Under the pieces are notes generated by a model. That model saw nothing but the letters and a program-made list of their open reading frames with translations, did no database searches and was not told the origin of the DNA. From Rhyacichthys aspro (lineage: Eukaryota; Chordata; Actinopteri; Gobiiformes; Rhyacichthyidae), in contig CM072163.1 of NCBI GenBank assembly GCA_036850595.1, positions 20,623,550 through 20,687,549 of the forward strand: DNA of 64,000 nucleotides, written 5' to 3'. Positions 25,401-36,212 of the stretch are shown here, piece after piece. Both the position numbers and the translations under genes were made by a program. The stretch's first letter is position 1. Every line of letters begins with the position of its first letter.

Positions 25401-26612
25401 TATATCAAATCGCTATATAATACATAACATTTCCAGAGGAAAGGATTTGTAGAATATGAATGCAGAGAAATAAATGTGTCCCAGATTCCATACCTAAGAT
25501 GAATCTCAATTTAACAATGTGTTTTATCAATTTGTAGTGCTTGAGAATGGAGAAGAATGAAATAGTTTTAACAGTACAAATTTTGGACATGGAATGCAAC
25601 GCACTGTGTAAAATAGGGGAAAAAAATAGGACTCACACTTTTAATATTTGTGACAGCTTTTAATATTCCTGGCTGAACTGAGCCTGTAGTGGCATGCGTA
25701 CACAGCACACTATTAGAACCTTCCCAGCAGGCTTTGAGAGCCAACAGTTGGGTTTTGCACCTGCTTTACTCTAATGATACATCTTTGGGCGGAACATGGC
25801 AAATAAGGCACATTGCTTCAAGTACTTTGCAAAATACAATAAATTTGCCTGATAATATTTTTACCACTTGGGTATTTCAATTTGTTTCAAACCAAAATGT
25901 TCTTTTAGTGCTGTCACATGATAATTCTTATCTGGTGAAAAAGTTGATGTTTTTTTTTTTTTTTTTCTCCATTTACTGCCCCAAACCTCGGTTCTAGGTT
26001 GGGGCAGACCACAATATAATTTTAGCTATAGAAAAAATGACACATTCTGCATTAACAAAATGATTTTGGGAAACCTACAGACTATGTATGTGCTGGCAGT
26101 GAGTGGTTAGATAAATATTTATTGAGCCTCAATATTAAGCAGCTCTCTATATCAGCATTTATTAGTTAGTGGATGCCTAGGACTTTGTCTTTTAGGATCT
26201 GTGCTTTCTCATCAAACACTGCTATGGTAAGATTAGCATAATCATAAAGGTAAAAGGCATATTTTTTAAATAAAAAACACTTGTAATTCAGCACATTTGA
26301 GTGGTGGCAAAATTTCAAAACTTACTTTCATTGAGAACTTTGGGCAAATGAAGTCCATGTTGGCAGTAAATGGGGCCTTTTCAAAGTGCACATCTGTGAG
26401 TCAGACATATGTGTAGCAGGCGGCGAGTCCTTCCAGCCACTTAAAGTCTTCATAAACAATGTCGGAACAATAAAGTGTGATCGACAGCTCCCATTGTTCC
26501 TCTCACACAGAGCTGCACCTGCCGCACAGCACTCATTTGAGTAGTATTTTTGTTGCATATAAATCTGTTGAGAGTGGAACTTTCTTGAAACCCATGTGGT
26601 GTTTGGTTTCAG
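19450..26612 (+). other. meox2: meox2 intron 1
   Basis: An intron of 7,163 bases with GTAAG donor and TTTCAG acceptor. It contains AT-rich sequence, a loosely repeated A-rich stretch at about 22,190-22,490 (variants of ATTCATTTnnACnnGGACC), a T-run plus short hairpin at 25,950-26,007, and no recognised exon. The GC-richer patches at 24,890-25,160 and 20,400-20,660 could be regulatory. Nothing firmer can be said. Confidence 0.8.
25976..26007. other. Short perfect hairpin next to a poly-T run
   Basis: CTGCCCCAAACCT, a 7-base loop, then AGGTTGGGGCAG pair over 12 bases with one bulged A. A T17-18 run at 25,950-25,967 precedes it, so on the minus strand the hairpin is followed by a poly-A tail. 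It is too short for a typical microRNA precursor. It may be the 3' end of a retroposed sequence. Confidence 0.4.
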
Positions 26613-26785
26613 AGTCCCAGGATGGGAATTACAAGTCAGATGTGAGCAGTAAGCCCAGGAAGGAGCGCACGGCGTTCACTAAGGAGCAGATCCGGGAGCT
26701 GGAGGCCGAGTTCGCCCATCACAACTACCTGACCAGACTACGGCGCTACGAGATTGCAGTGAACCTGGACCTTACAGAGAGACAA
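26613..26785 (+). CDS. meox2: meox2 exon 2: homeodomain residues 1-44
   Basis: An exon of 173 bases, entering with two bases that complete the codon split in exon 1 (G|AG, Glu179) and ending in phase 0 after ERQ at donor GTAAGT. It encodes residues 180-236: a short SQDGNYKSD linker, then the homeodomain from about residue 193 (PRKERTAFTKEQIRELEAEF), covering the N-terminal arm, helix 1, helix 2 and the start of helix 3. Sequence identity to vertebrate MEOX2 is nearly complete by eye. The homeodomain is interrupted by the intron after position 44, as expected for this gene class. Confidence 0.97.
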
Positions 26786-29700
26786 GTAAGTGACTTATTG
26801 CCTGCTTTACTCAGACTTCACTCTGTCTGTTCCATGTTCAGTTGAATAGAGGTAAGGTTATAACTGAGTAGTCTAGTGTTTGTTTTATAAACTTTTTCAC
26901 GGAAGTATTTATTTAAATAAACTAAATAAACTTAGAAAAGCCCTCTGTTGAGTCTTGTAAGTGTTGAATTAGATGTACTAAACATGGTATGATACTGTGT
27001 CAGTCTTTACATATATGTATGTACTGGAAACTTGTAAATTAGAAAGTCATTTTTTTTTATTAGTTTTTCCAATTACGTGTATTGTCCTGAAAACAATTTG
27101 CAGCCATGGTAGCCAATTTAGCCATTTGCTTTAAGTTTTGATGCTCTGAGGCTGATGTATCTGGCCATTGGAGAATAAACCCCAACAGTGAGAAATTGTC
27201 AATATAAATCTTGGGGATGGCTACATATGAATACATAATTAAAAAATGGGAGTTTACTGTAAACTATACGATTGGAAAATACAGTTCTAATGTATTATAA
27301 TTAGGACAGGACACAAAAAGTCACATTGTTGGCCATGGACACAACATGCATTCGGCTTGGACCATTTCACCAGTTAATCTTTTCAGACCAAAACCTTTAC
27401 AGTTAGCTAGCAGCCAACTGTAAAGCAAGCAATAAAAGCATGGGCCTTACTATAACTCTTAGTATATTTACCATCTTCTACTTCTGCTCTGTTGGACATC
27501 AAGGTTAAATTATATGCATTTATATCTTTTTTTTTTTAATGAGGTGAACATAAAATCAAAACATATAAGCTCGTTGTAAGCCAGTGTTTTCTGAATGGGC
27601 TCGATGGTTTAAGGTAAAATTATTATGATTTTACTACCCTTACGAGGAAAAGTTATATTCGAAAAAGTAAGTGAGAGATTTTATACACATTTTATATTGA
27701 CAAAGTTACATTAGTTTAAAAATGGAAAGTAGGCCTGATATGATCAATTGCTGCATCTGTATCGCAAAGAATGACCAGTAACTATGTCATAGACTTTTAC
27801 CTTTCAAAATCATCATCCAAACAGAGGATTAAATCAAACTGTTGTGAATGGTTTGGTCATTAATGTTGATTTAGCTACTGCTTTCATGAGTTGAGGTTAG
27901 TCCAGAGCCTTGCATTACTTTATAATTAATTCAGCATTTTGCAATGTCAAAGAGCATTCAGATATCGCAGCACATCTTGCTAGTGCAACATTCAAAATAG
28001 TTATTGCACATTGTATGTGTAGGGGATAACAAAGAGTAAAAAGTCATGTAAATGTCAGACTAATACAGAAGTCAATTACTCTAATATCATGTAAATGCCA
28101 TACCAAATGACTGCCAGTAAGACATTAATGCCATGTTAAGATAACACAAAGCCTTAGGACAGCTGAGCGGCTTCACCACTTGCTACTGTATTTTTGTAAC
28201 TTTCCATATGAGGGCTATTGTGCTCCAGATGTGGCAGTGTGACGGGACTATCATATTCCAGATGTTCTTGTCTATTCTTTCACCCTGGCCACAGTCAAGA
28301 CAAGGAGACGGGCTGAAGGAAGTGCTGTCTAGCAAGTCACTTCCTCTGCTCTAACTACAGCATAAATTGGTCTCTGAGCGTGGGCCGCTGGCTGTAACAG
28401 CAGCACATGAAATAAATAACAGGAGACAAATGGCTGGGGGAAGGAAACGGTGCACAGGCTGTTGTTCTCTGACACTCCTTTGGAAGTTGTAAGTCACACT
28501 AAGCTGACACCTCGCAAGTGATACTCTACGGTGTGACACAGTGTGGAGTCAGTGTACAAAACAGGCAGCCTCAGATGTCAGAATAAAAGGTTGCTATTGT
28601 ATACCTCCATGAGCCACAGATGTGTAATATACTGCTGCTTTGTAGTACTAAGAAGTAAGAGTTAAGTACTTCAGGGGTTTGGGTAAAAGGATATCAGTGT
28701 TCTTAAAGGTTTTAATGAGCAATAGGAGCACTTTGGTTAAGGTTAGGCTAATTTATGAAACTATTGTGTGTCTCTTCTGTACAGGTATTTCTAATTAATT
28801 ACAAGCTACACCCAAAGCACAACATCCCCCACCCAATCCAGTCCTACCAGTATTTGTTCATCTGCTAACAGTGGCTAATCCCTAAATCCCTGCATAGTGT
28901 TTTTACATTGTAATGACTTAATCTCAGTTATTACACTGTTATTACAAACTTGTGTGTGCAATTCATGGTCCATTTGGTGAACCCTATTTTACCTATGGGT
29001 TATGGGAAACTTTGAGGGTGCTACATTTGAGCACACAAGAAATTTGGACATCATTATAAAAAGCTGTAATCACTATATACTGCAGTAACTAGGGAGTGAA
29101 AGATAATGTTATGGTTATTTTTAAAATCTCTGAATATGGTAGACATGTGGAGACAGCTAAAAGAGTTTTATACATGGTGATGTCATGGGTCAATCTTTGC
29201 ATGCTTGTAGTTTTTTGAATAATGTGATTTTGCATATCTAGTATATATGCATTGGTATATAAGTCTAATAATATATAATATGTAAAGACAAAAACAAAAA
29301 AAAAAGACTAAAGGACTAAATGAGAGTTTTATATCATATCTCACAATTGTATATTCTCATGCATTGAATTAGAATGTTGCTATTTATATGGTAATAGCAT
29401 ATTTGTTTGTCGATAACTATTAGTCTCGTTGTGCCCTGGTTAACATGCGTTGACAGCAAACATTTCAGTGGAGTTTATAGCAGGTAATAACAGGTTAAAA
29501 TGGTATTTCTTTAGCGTAAGTTTTAAATGATCATTATATTCTAAGCTATAAATCTGCTATGTGCTCTTTAAAACCAAAATTAGAATCTTTTTTTAATGTC
29601 AAATTGGCAGAGCCTCTTAGTTTTTTATGGCTGCCACATAAAACGTTAGAGCCAGCCATTCGTTTACCTATGGATGGTGCAAATGGAAAATTGGATCTGT

Positions 29701-31315
29701 TATTGGAGCTGTTATTGATGTCAAAGTGGTGTGACTGTAAAGGTCTTGGCCGAGGCAGTGTGCGTGAGAGGGTCATGTTCACTCTAAACCGTGGCCCCCG
29801 TCCCGCTCTCAGAAACGGCCCCCGGAGGCTTGAGAGGAATCCAAAGTGATACTCAGCACGACGCAACACAAACGTTTGTGCTGTCAGCGAACTTCCTGGC
29901 CATGTGACCCCTCAAACAGACACTCCCCCCAAAAATAACCCCCGACACCCTCCTCTCTCCGTGGGTCCCATGTGTTGACATGCTGGGAGTCCTGCTACTT
30001 GATGAGGGAAACCGTTTTAGGCAACAGCTTAATCATCAGTCTGAGAGATGTAAATATGACTGAAGCTGTTGAGTCAGGGAAAAAGAAGGATGAAGCTTCA
30101 CTGCAATAAGCACACGGTCCATTCTAAACTACTGCTGGAGCTGCCAGACCTATCGAGACCATATCTGTCAATCACAAATATGCTTCATGGATTTTATCAC
30201 ATGTATATAATTAAGACAGAGCAATACTGCTGCTTAGGATTTAGTTAAATTGAGAATGTTGTTGGGGGTTGGGACCTATTCCAGTTGGACTAATGCGGGG
30301 AACACCTTGAACAACTGCCTGTTAATCTCAGGATAAGAACTAAGGAAGTTAACTGCCCTGTATTAGTCAAGTAATCTAAGGATTTGCCTTAAAATAGGTA
30401 CTTTGAACTGAAAAGCTGATTTCGTGTGCTAGACCAGAAGGGGTGTTGTGAACCCGGGCGCTGATAATGCTACAGTCATTACATATGAAGAAGTAATGGT
30501 GGAGGCCAACTCCCTAAACAGAAAACTTGTTAAACCTAGTGTTTTTGAAATTAGCTATGAATGTGAAAGATGCCCCAAATGTCGTTTTTTTGCAGTGCCT
30601 ACTGTCTATTTTACATTGAAAAATAACTAGTCACCACTCTGTCCTTACGTTCGAGCCCATTGGTCAGTATCATGAAGTAAGGGGCGGCAGGTAAAACACT
30701 AGACAGCATGTGCAAGGCTAGTGAAAGGCAGAACAGTTTTGCCTAATTTGACCAAATGCTCCTATGGAGCTGTAAAAATATGACCCCTCAGTATCATGGT
30801 ATATTGGTGTCTATGTCTTTTCAGAACATGAGTTTTTGAAGAACAAGAACTCCAGGAATGAACCCACGGTTAAACAATGATATATTCAGAGACAAAAAGA
30901 GGTGCAGAGCTCACCCATCTGCCTTCTGATTGCTTCCTTTTTCACATCCGAAAAATGTGTGTGAAAGGAGAAAATACCAAAAACTAAATAGAATAAAAAT
31001 CACTGGCATGACATTGTATTTATACATTTATACATATCTCACCTTTTTTACTTGTGACAACACTACATTTAATACAACACATAATCTGTTTGCCTATGGA
31101 TGCTAGAACACTACAGGTGCTGTTTCAGGGGCTTTTAAGAAACTACCTGCCTTTCTCATGTCATGTCATGTCATTCAGTTTGCTCTAAATATTAGGGCAT
31201 TACTTTATGCTTTTAGCAGTTACAAGAATACTGTAAATGATGAATGAGATTATACAAACCTACTTCATTTCTGGATACAGGCCTGTGACATTTTTCCCTA
31301 CTCTGCCTCCTGCAG
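26786..31315 (+). other. meox2: meox2 intron 2
   Basis: An intron of 4,530 bases, GTAAGT donor and CTCCTGCAG acceptor. It holds GC-richer blocks at 28,250-28,560 (with an inverted ETS-motif pair) and 29,630-29,980 (ending near a 14-base palindrome), and a short TCATG microsatellite at 31,156-31,174. Frames open on both strands at 29,546-29,869 look compositional. No additional exon was recognised. Confidence 0.8.
28317..28345. promoter_or_regulatory. Inverted pair of ETS consensus sites
   Basis: AGGAAGTG at 28,317-28,324 and its exact reverse complement CACTTCCT at 28,338-28,345 are separated by 13 bases inside a GC-richer block of meox2 intron 2. AGGAAGTG is a strong ETS-family consensus, and ETS factors drive many endothelial enhancers. 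MEOX2 is expressed in vascular cells, so an intronic enhancer is a reasonable but unproven reading. Confidence 0.3.
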
Positions 31316-31534
31316 GTGAAGGTGTGGTTCCAGAACAGACGAATGAAGTGGAAACGAGTGAAAGGTGGCCAACAGGGGGCAGCAGCTCGAGAGAAGGAAC
31401 TGGTGAATGTGAAAAAGGGGACGTTACTGCCATCAGAATTCTCTGGCATCGCAGCGCTGCACCACTCAACAGACTCCTTAGCCAATGAGGACAGTCATGA
31501 CAGTGATCAGAGCTCTGAGCATGCTCACTTATGA
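31316..31534 (+). CDS. meox2: meox2 exon 3: homeodomain recognition helix and C-terminus
   Basis: The last coding exon, 72 codons plus the TGA stop at 31,532-31,534. It starts VKVWFQNRRMKWKR (homeodomain helix 3). The key residues are Trp240 (HD 48), Phe241, Gln242 (HD 50, antennapedia-type DNA specificity), Asn243 (HD 51) and Arg245 (HD 53). It continues into the conserved KGGQQGAAAREKELVNVKK segment, and the final residues (NEDSHDSDQSSEHAHL) are almost the same as in mammals. Reading frame, splice phase and length all agree with an intact gene. Confidence 0.97.
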   Translation: MKVWFQNRRMKWKRVKGGQQGAAAREKELVNVKKGTLLPSEFSGIAALHHSTDSLANEDSHDSDQSSEHAHL

Positions 31535-32184
31535 TGCACACACAGCAGCCCCACCCCCTACCAACCCGTCTCAGGACTGTCCTCAGCAGGACGGCAATTT
31601 TCTGCTTTGCCATCGTCAACAGCGACGCTAAACAAGTGTACAAATGTACAGTGGAGCACAGCCATCATGTAAATACCTGGAAGTGCATAAATGATGTGTT
31701 ATTCATTTTCATTATTACTATTGACAGTAAAGAGGAGTGGACTTAGTAAACCTTTTCTCACATTGTTCATCCATCTTATTCTTCAAAAAAAGTAGTTTTG
31801 TCTGGTTGTGACTTCACATGATATTTGTTTGCAGTTTGTGTGAACAAATGACATTGAGCAGAGGTAGGAGTAATGTGTTCCACTAATACTAATACTTGGT
31901 CTGGCTGTTAGCATTAGTAGCTTGCAACAGCTGACATTGCGACCATTATGAATCATGCTTCCTGAACTCTTCTCTGACTTACTCCAAATAGGGTAACCTC
32001 TGACTCATGACATTTCCCAGGACTTAAGCTTCCACGGTTTTCTTCACTGGGTGAAACTTTATTTGTCCACTCCTTTTTATGGTCAATGTTAATACCACAG
32101 CAATACGACAAACACTAGACTTTGATTTTCTCAAATCATTGTTAACATTCCATGTTGTCTGTCCAAGTGAGGGAGGCTAAAGCT

Positions 32185-32192
32185 TTGCACTG
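32185..32192 (+). promoter_or_regulatory. meox2: miR-130/301/454 seed match in meox2 3' UTR
   Basis: TTGCACTG is the exact complement of bases 1-8 of miR-130 (CAGUGCAA) and lies 651 bases after the stop codon. Human MEOX2 (GAX) is a reported miR-130a target, so the site may be conserved. A single 8-base match also occurs by chance fairly often. Confidence 0.45.
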
Positions 32193-32448
32193 TTCACTCA
32201 ATTGGTTTCTACTGTATGGCGTAATGGACTTACTGATTAAATCAAGTGCCAGGAAATCAAATTAGCCTAGCTAATATAAAGGAAATGTAAATAATCTTAC
32301 CTTAATGATTTTATACCCACTGTAGTCAGCTCATCTTAACGAACAATGACAGTTCTGACACTTTTATGCAGAGGATGTTTTGTAAGGCATTCTGAATCCT
32401 GAAATCAATTTTACTCATGTTTTTCAGGGACATGTAAAGTATTGCTTG

Positions 32449-32454
32449 AATAAA
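32449..32454 (+). terminator. meox2: meox2 polyadenylation signal (candidate)
   Basis: A canonical AATAAA about 915 bases after the stop codon, followed within about 15-20 bases by GT-rich sequence (CAGTGGTGTAT), as expected for a cleavage region. Other AATAAA-like hexamers further on cannot be excluded. Confidence 0.45.
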
Positions 32455-33167
32455 AGTATCCAGTGGTGTATAAACGTCTTTAATATTGCGTAACTTCTTT
32501 CAGTAGCATTCTGTCACACATTTATTTTCTAGTTTAATGTGTACATGAGTGGAGGCAGTAATAAGTGTGAGTATTGGAGGCGCTGTAGAAGGCTGGTAAT
32601 GGGGTGCAAGTTAAATCCACCTTTGCTCCAGGACAGGGTTGGGACTGCTGCCAGGGCTGGGAGAGTACAACCGCAAAGGGTTGGATTCTGTTACCAAACT
32701 CAGTTGAAAATAATTTCATGACTTGATCTCATCTTTCAACACTTTGTGATTGTGCATTTGTTTAGCACTACACATACCATGTGAGCAATTATTTTAATTT
32801 GCCCCAGGCAATTCACATTATGTAAAGACAGAAATATATTAAGATAATTTTGTGTCCTGTAGTGTGGTTAAAACTGCATCTCCAATATGGTTATGCATAT
32901 ACCTAACATGGAGCAATACAAGATGGATTTTCATGAGTTTGTGAAGCCACAAGAATCAATCTGCTATGCAAGGTAAGCATATACTGCCCCTGAAACCAAA
33001 GACTAGGCTGAAAATTCTCAGACTCAGACTAGTCTGATCCAATAGTACAGTTGTCCCTCGCTATAACGCGGTTCACCTTTCGCAGCCTTGCTGTTTCGCG
33101 GATTTTTTTTAGTGCAATTTTGCGTGCTTTTTTTTCTTTTTTCTTTTTTTTACAGCGTATGAACGCG

Positions 33168-33240
33168 CATTGTGTTCTGCATCCTGATTGGCTAAGGGAA
33201 AACTCGCACATTGTGTTCTGCGTCCTGATTGGCTAAGGGA
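33168..33240 (+). repeat. Two-copy tandem duplication inside the Tigger-like element
   Basis: CATTGTGTTCTGC, A or G, TCCTGATTGG, CTAAGGGA occurs twice in a row with a period of about 41 bases and one internal difference. It is a local duplication within the transposon; no function is implied. Confidence 0.8.
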
Positions 33241-33340
33241 CTGTAGACCATCAATCAATGTCAATCAATCTCCTCGGTGCCGTGTCTCCTGTCCAAAAGG
33301 CAGAGGAAGATGCTAAGGTTTGAACTTTGAGAATGTTTAA

Positions 33341-34297
33341 AGGTCCCATATTATGCTAAATTGACTTTTCTAAGCTTTTAGCCATGTTCTAACGTTGTTT
33401 CTACCTCAAACACATACCCAAAGTTGTCTTTTGTTTCATTCTCGCATGTTTGAGTAATTTATTTAGTTTGAGCTACACTCCTTTTAACGAGCTGTTTCAC
33501 GCAATGACGTCAATATGTGAAATAAACCACTCCTCTCCAGGAAGTGCTCCTCCACACTCCTCCTGCCCCTCTCTCCTGCACTGTCAACAAGTGCCGTGCT
33601 CTGCAGCTCAGACGCACAAAGAAGAATTGCTGCTACTGTGTTAGCTTACTTACCGTCAGCAACATGTATTACTAACAAGTATTACTGCATAGCTCTACAT
33701 ATTGCTAGGTTACTTTATTATAGTTCTTTAAATACACTGCACAACAGCTCCTTAGGAATCTCCAGGCAGCATACATTCTCAACTTCAGTAGGCATTGTAC
33801 GGCCATTTCCACATGTGCACCTATAAACAGAAGCAGTTAACACGCGCTATGCTACGGGCTACACTATAGAAACATACACAATAAATAGTTTCTCATTTAC
33901 CAAGCAGAAACGTCTTGTAGAAGCCTTCGAGGTCTTTGTGTGTGTCTTCGAACTCAGAGTCAGACTCTGGGTTGAAGATGTATGGCTCACTTACTCTCAA
34001 AGCCATTGCTGAAAAAGTTTATTACTACGATGCACCGTGTTTACTTCAGTCTGTTTTCAGCGGCAGCTCGTAGCTCTAGCGTGATGTCATGAGTGGGCGG
34101 AGCCAACACGGGAGAGCTGAGCCTTAAAGTGACAGCGCCAAATCAGACCGTTCACTTTGGACTCATGATGAGAGCTCATTCAAACCGCTTGTATAAGATC
34201 ATTATTGTGTGTTTCATGTTGCAAAACGTGATATGGTAACCTAAATGTATCCAAAATACACTGTATAATGCTCAAAATAGTATATAATATAGGACCT
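33341..34297. mobile_element. TTAA-flanked element nested in the Tigger-like copy
   Basis: Terminal inverted repeats AGGTCCCATATTAT (left) and, reversed, AGGTCCTATATTAT (right) are flanked directly by TTAA (33,337-33,340 and 34,298-34,301), the target duplication of piggyBac-type elements. The 957-base body is GC-richer in places, has no transposase-like frame and resembles a very common fish MITE starting TTTAAAGGTCCCATATTATGC. It inserted after the outer element, which dates the two events relative to each other. Confidence 0.75.
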
Positions 34298-34929
34298 TTA
34301 AACAAGAGAGAAATGTGAGAAAATGTTAATGCATGTCTGAGAAAAGTGTATAAGTGTGTGGTGAGGGGTTTTACAACCTTAAAACATATATAATAATTGT
34401 AAAAAATAAAGGTGACTACTTCGCGGATTTCGCCTATTGCGGGTTATTTTTAGAACGTAACCTCCGTGATAAACAAGGGACCACTGTAGTTCCAGCAGAT
34501 TAAAGGTGGAAATAAGAAGCCAACATTTGCCTGTATGGACAACTTTTGCTATGTTTTTTTTTTTTTTAAACAAGTAAAACACTAACTATAAATGTGTAAA
34601 TACCTTAACTTACTGTGCATCATTTCTGAAACTTCTCAGACAGAGATGCCTGCTCCATCTTGTGACAGCTGGTCTAAAGCGTGTCCACCTGAACACTGAC
34701 ACATGGTCTTGTTGTGTGACAGCTGAAATGAAACACAACTTAATTTGATTGATTGTATTTGCCTAATTATTCCTAAAATCCCCAGGGGCAGCTCTAAGGT
34801 AGACTGATATTATGATATTAGATGATCTATTTAATGTCATACTATCAGGTTTCCTCCAAAACATGATTTCATTTCATAATGTTCATAAAAATGCAAATGG
34901 ATGCTCTGCGCACAACAAATAACTTATGA

Positions 34930-35264
34930 AGTGAGTCCTACTGTTTTGTTTTTTTCACTTTTAACTTTAATATTTGGTATGTCCACATTTTGAAGCTACT
35001 ACAGCAGCACATCTTCCTGGCAAAATGTCAATATATTTCCTGAGAACTTTCACACTAAAGTTATCCCATGGCTTCTTCTGTGAAGGAAACTAGATTGTTT
35101 GACACTGAAAATCCTACCTTGTTTTTTTGAAAGGAAAATTACCTGAATCTCCTTAAGATGGCTCTATTCTATATTTGTATATATAGGGCCTAATTATGAC
35201 TTTAGTTTTATGGGTATTTTAATAGCAAATTACTGCTGTGTTCTAATACTTTTGGCCACTACTG
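34930..35264 (-). mobile_element. Tc1/mariner-type fragment, one end only
   Basis: On the minus strand it starts CAGTAGTGGCCAAAAGTATT next to TA, a familiar Tc1-type terminus. It continues to an internal part (plus strand near 34,970-35,040) with AATATTTGGTATGTCCACA and ACAGCAGCACATCTTCCTGG, which resembles fish Tc1-like non-autonomous elements. The opposite terminus is not recognisable. No intact transposase frame is present. Confidence 0.55.
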
Positions 35265-35737
35265 TATGTGAATTAATGGTGTGGTGTCTTCAAGTGAAAG
35301 AGATATTTGGTCCTTACATATGCCATTTATACTGTGTGTTGATTTGGATCAAAAAGCCTAAATTATAGACAACATGTCCTTTAATATGCTATTGGTTAAC
35401 AAAGGTTTGAGGTTCAAGTGTTGCAACCAAGCTAATAAAAATCTTTGTGGTTATTAAAGAAGTAATGCAATGATAATAAAAATGCCTCTGAGATAGTCAT
35501 GTAGATAAGGAGCAGCTATTTGAACTTTAGCCTAGCTTAAAACAAAGTTCAAGAAGAGCTATTGACATAGGTTTTTTTTTTTCTTTTTACATAACTTTAA
35601 GTGCTGAGCTCTTATGTAATAACCACATGTGGATATTTGTTTTTTTTCTCTCCCACTTCACTAAACTCACTACATAGCAGTCAGACTTTAATATGGAAAA
35701 GAAGCTTTACTTCAAACTTGATCGACATCTTCACGGC

Positions 35738-36089
35738 ACTCTCGTCTCCAGCTGCGTGCCCGAGCAGAGGCGCGAGCGAGGGCGTTACTAGGCTACGGTC
35801 AGGAACTCTCGCGAGACAAACACAGGCGGAATGCAAAAGTTTCTGCGTGACCAAAGGTATATTCTGCCCTACTATGAATATTAATGAGTTATAAAGTCAG
35901 AGTTACAGTTAGCTTAAGCCGTGTTTAGTGTCAGCGACTGTTAGCTGAGGTAAAGGCGGTCTTGACGAGCACCTCGCAACACTTCCCAGCTGACCTACTT
36001 TCAGCACGACTGGGGAAAAACAAGTGGAAGGACAGAAGGTTGACTGGAGTTGAACTTAGGTCTCATCACTACCTGCGCAGGTGAAAGCA
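35738..36089 (+). promoter_or_regulatory. agmo: CpG-rich agmo promoter and 5' leader region
   Basis: A sharply CpG-rich block starts near 35,738, in otherwise AT-rich DNA, and runs to the agmo start codon. There is no TATA box at a sensible distance. It contains the palindrome TCTCGCGAGA. An acceptor-like ACCTGCGCAG ends ten bases before the start codon, so a noncoding first exon upstream is possible. A CpG promoter fits a widely expressed metabolic gene. Confidence 0.5.
35807..35816. promoter_or_regulatory. agmo: TCTCGCGAGA promoter palindrome (BANP-type site)
   Basis: A perfect 10-base CGCG-centred palindrome, 274 bases upstream of the agmo start codon in the CpG-rich block. This motif is known from vertebrate CpG-island promoters and is bound by BANP when unmethylated. 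Its place in a promoter-like block makes a functional role likely. Confidence 0.6.
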
Positions 36090-36212
36090 ATGGCTGCAGC
36101 TGTGGAGCCCGCGTCCTCGGTGTCCACGGGGTTCCGGGCCATGTTCTCCATGCTCACGCCGAACGAGTCTTCCTTTGAGGCGGTGCAGGACGTCCCTCAG
36201 TATGTGCAACAG
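36090..36212 (+). CDS. agmo: agmo exon 1: N-terminal residues 1-41
   Basis: First coding exon of alkylglycerol monooxygenase (AGMO/TMEM195), an ER-membrane, tetrahydrobiopterin- and iron-dependent enzyme of the fatty acid hydroxylase superfamily that cleaves the ether bond of alkylglycerols and lyso-alkyl lipids to a fatty aldehyde and a glycerol derivative. The ATG at 36,090 has G at -3 and +4. Residues such as GFRAMFSMLTPNESSFE and DVPQYV align with the human N-terminus (GFRMLFYTMKPSETSF, EVPDYV). It ends in phase 0 after QQ at donor GTGGGT. Nine exons are present (318 codons) and the gene runs off the window. Confidence 0.9.

Larger units (their letters stand above)
31535..32470 (+). other. 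meox2: Presumed meox2 3' UTR
   Basis: This runs from the stop codon to just after the first good AATAAA (32,449-32,454), about 0.93 kb. It holds a full 8-base match to the complement of the miR-130/301 5' end at 32,185-32,192. A frame that happens to stay open just after the stop has no protein features. The true 3' end is not proven by sequence. Confidence 0.55.
33048..34486 (+). mobile_element. Pogo/Tigger-like DNA transposon relic, interrupted
   Basis: The left end CAGTTGTCCCTCGCTATAAC and the reverse complement of the right end, CAGTGGTCCCTTGTTTATCA, form terminal inverted repeats flanked on both sides by TA (33,046-33,047 and 34,487-34,488), the target duplication of Tc1/mariner/pogo elements. 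Further inward matching sequence includes TTTCGCGGAT on both sides. The element is about 480 bases once a second insertion (33,341-34,297) is set aside, so it is a non-autonomous or deleted copy with no transposase frame. Confidence 0.8.

Noticed and set aside
29546..29869. Frames open on both strands in meox2 intron 2
   Set aside because: Two overlapping frames of similar length on opposite strands in a GC-rich block; no protein family features. More likely noncoding.
33450..33826. Open frames between meox2 and agmo
   Set aside because: They lie wholly inside the TTAA-flanked transposon and have no transposase motifs.
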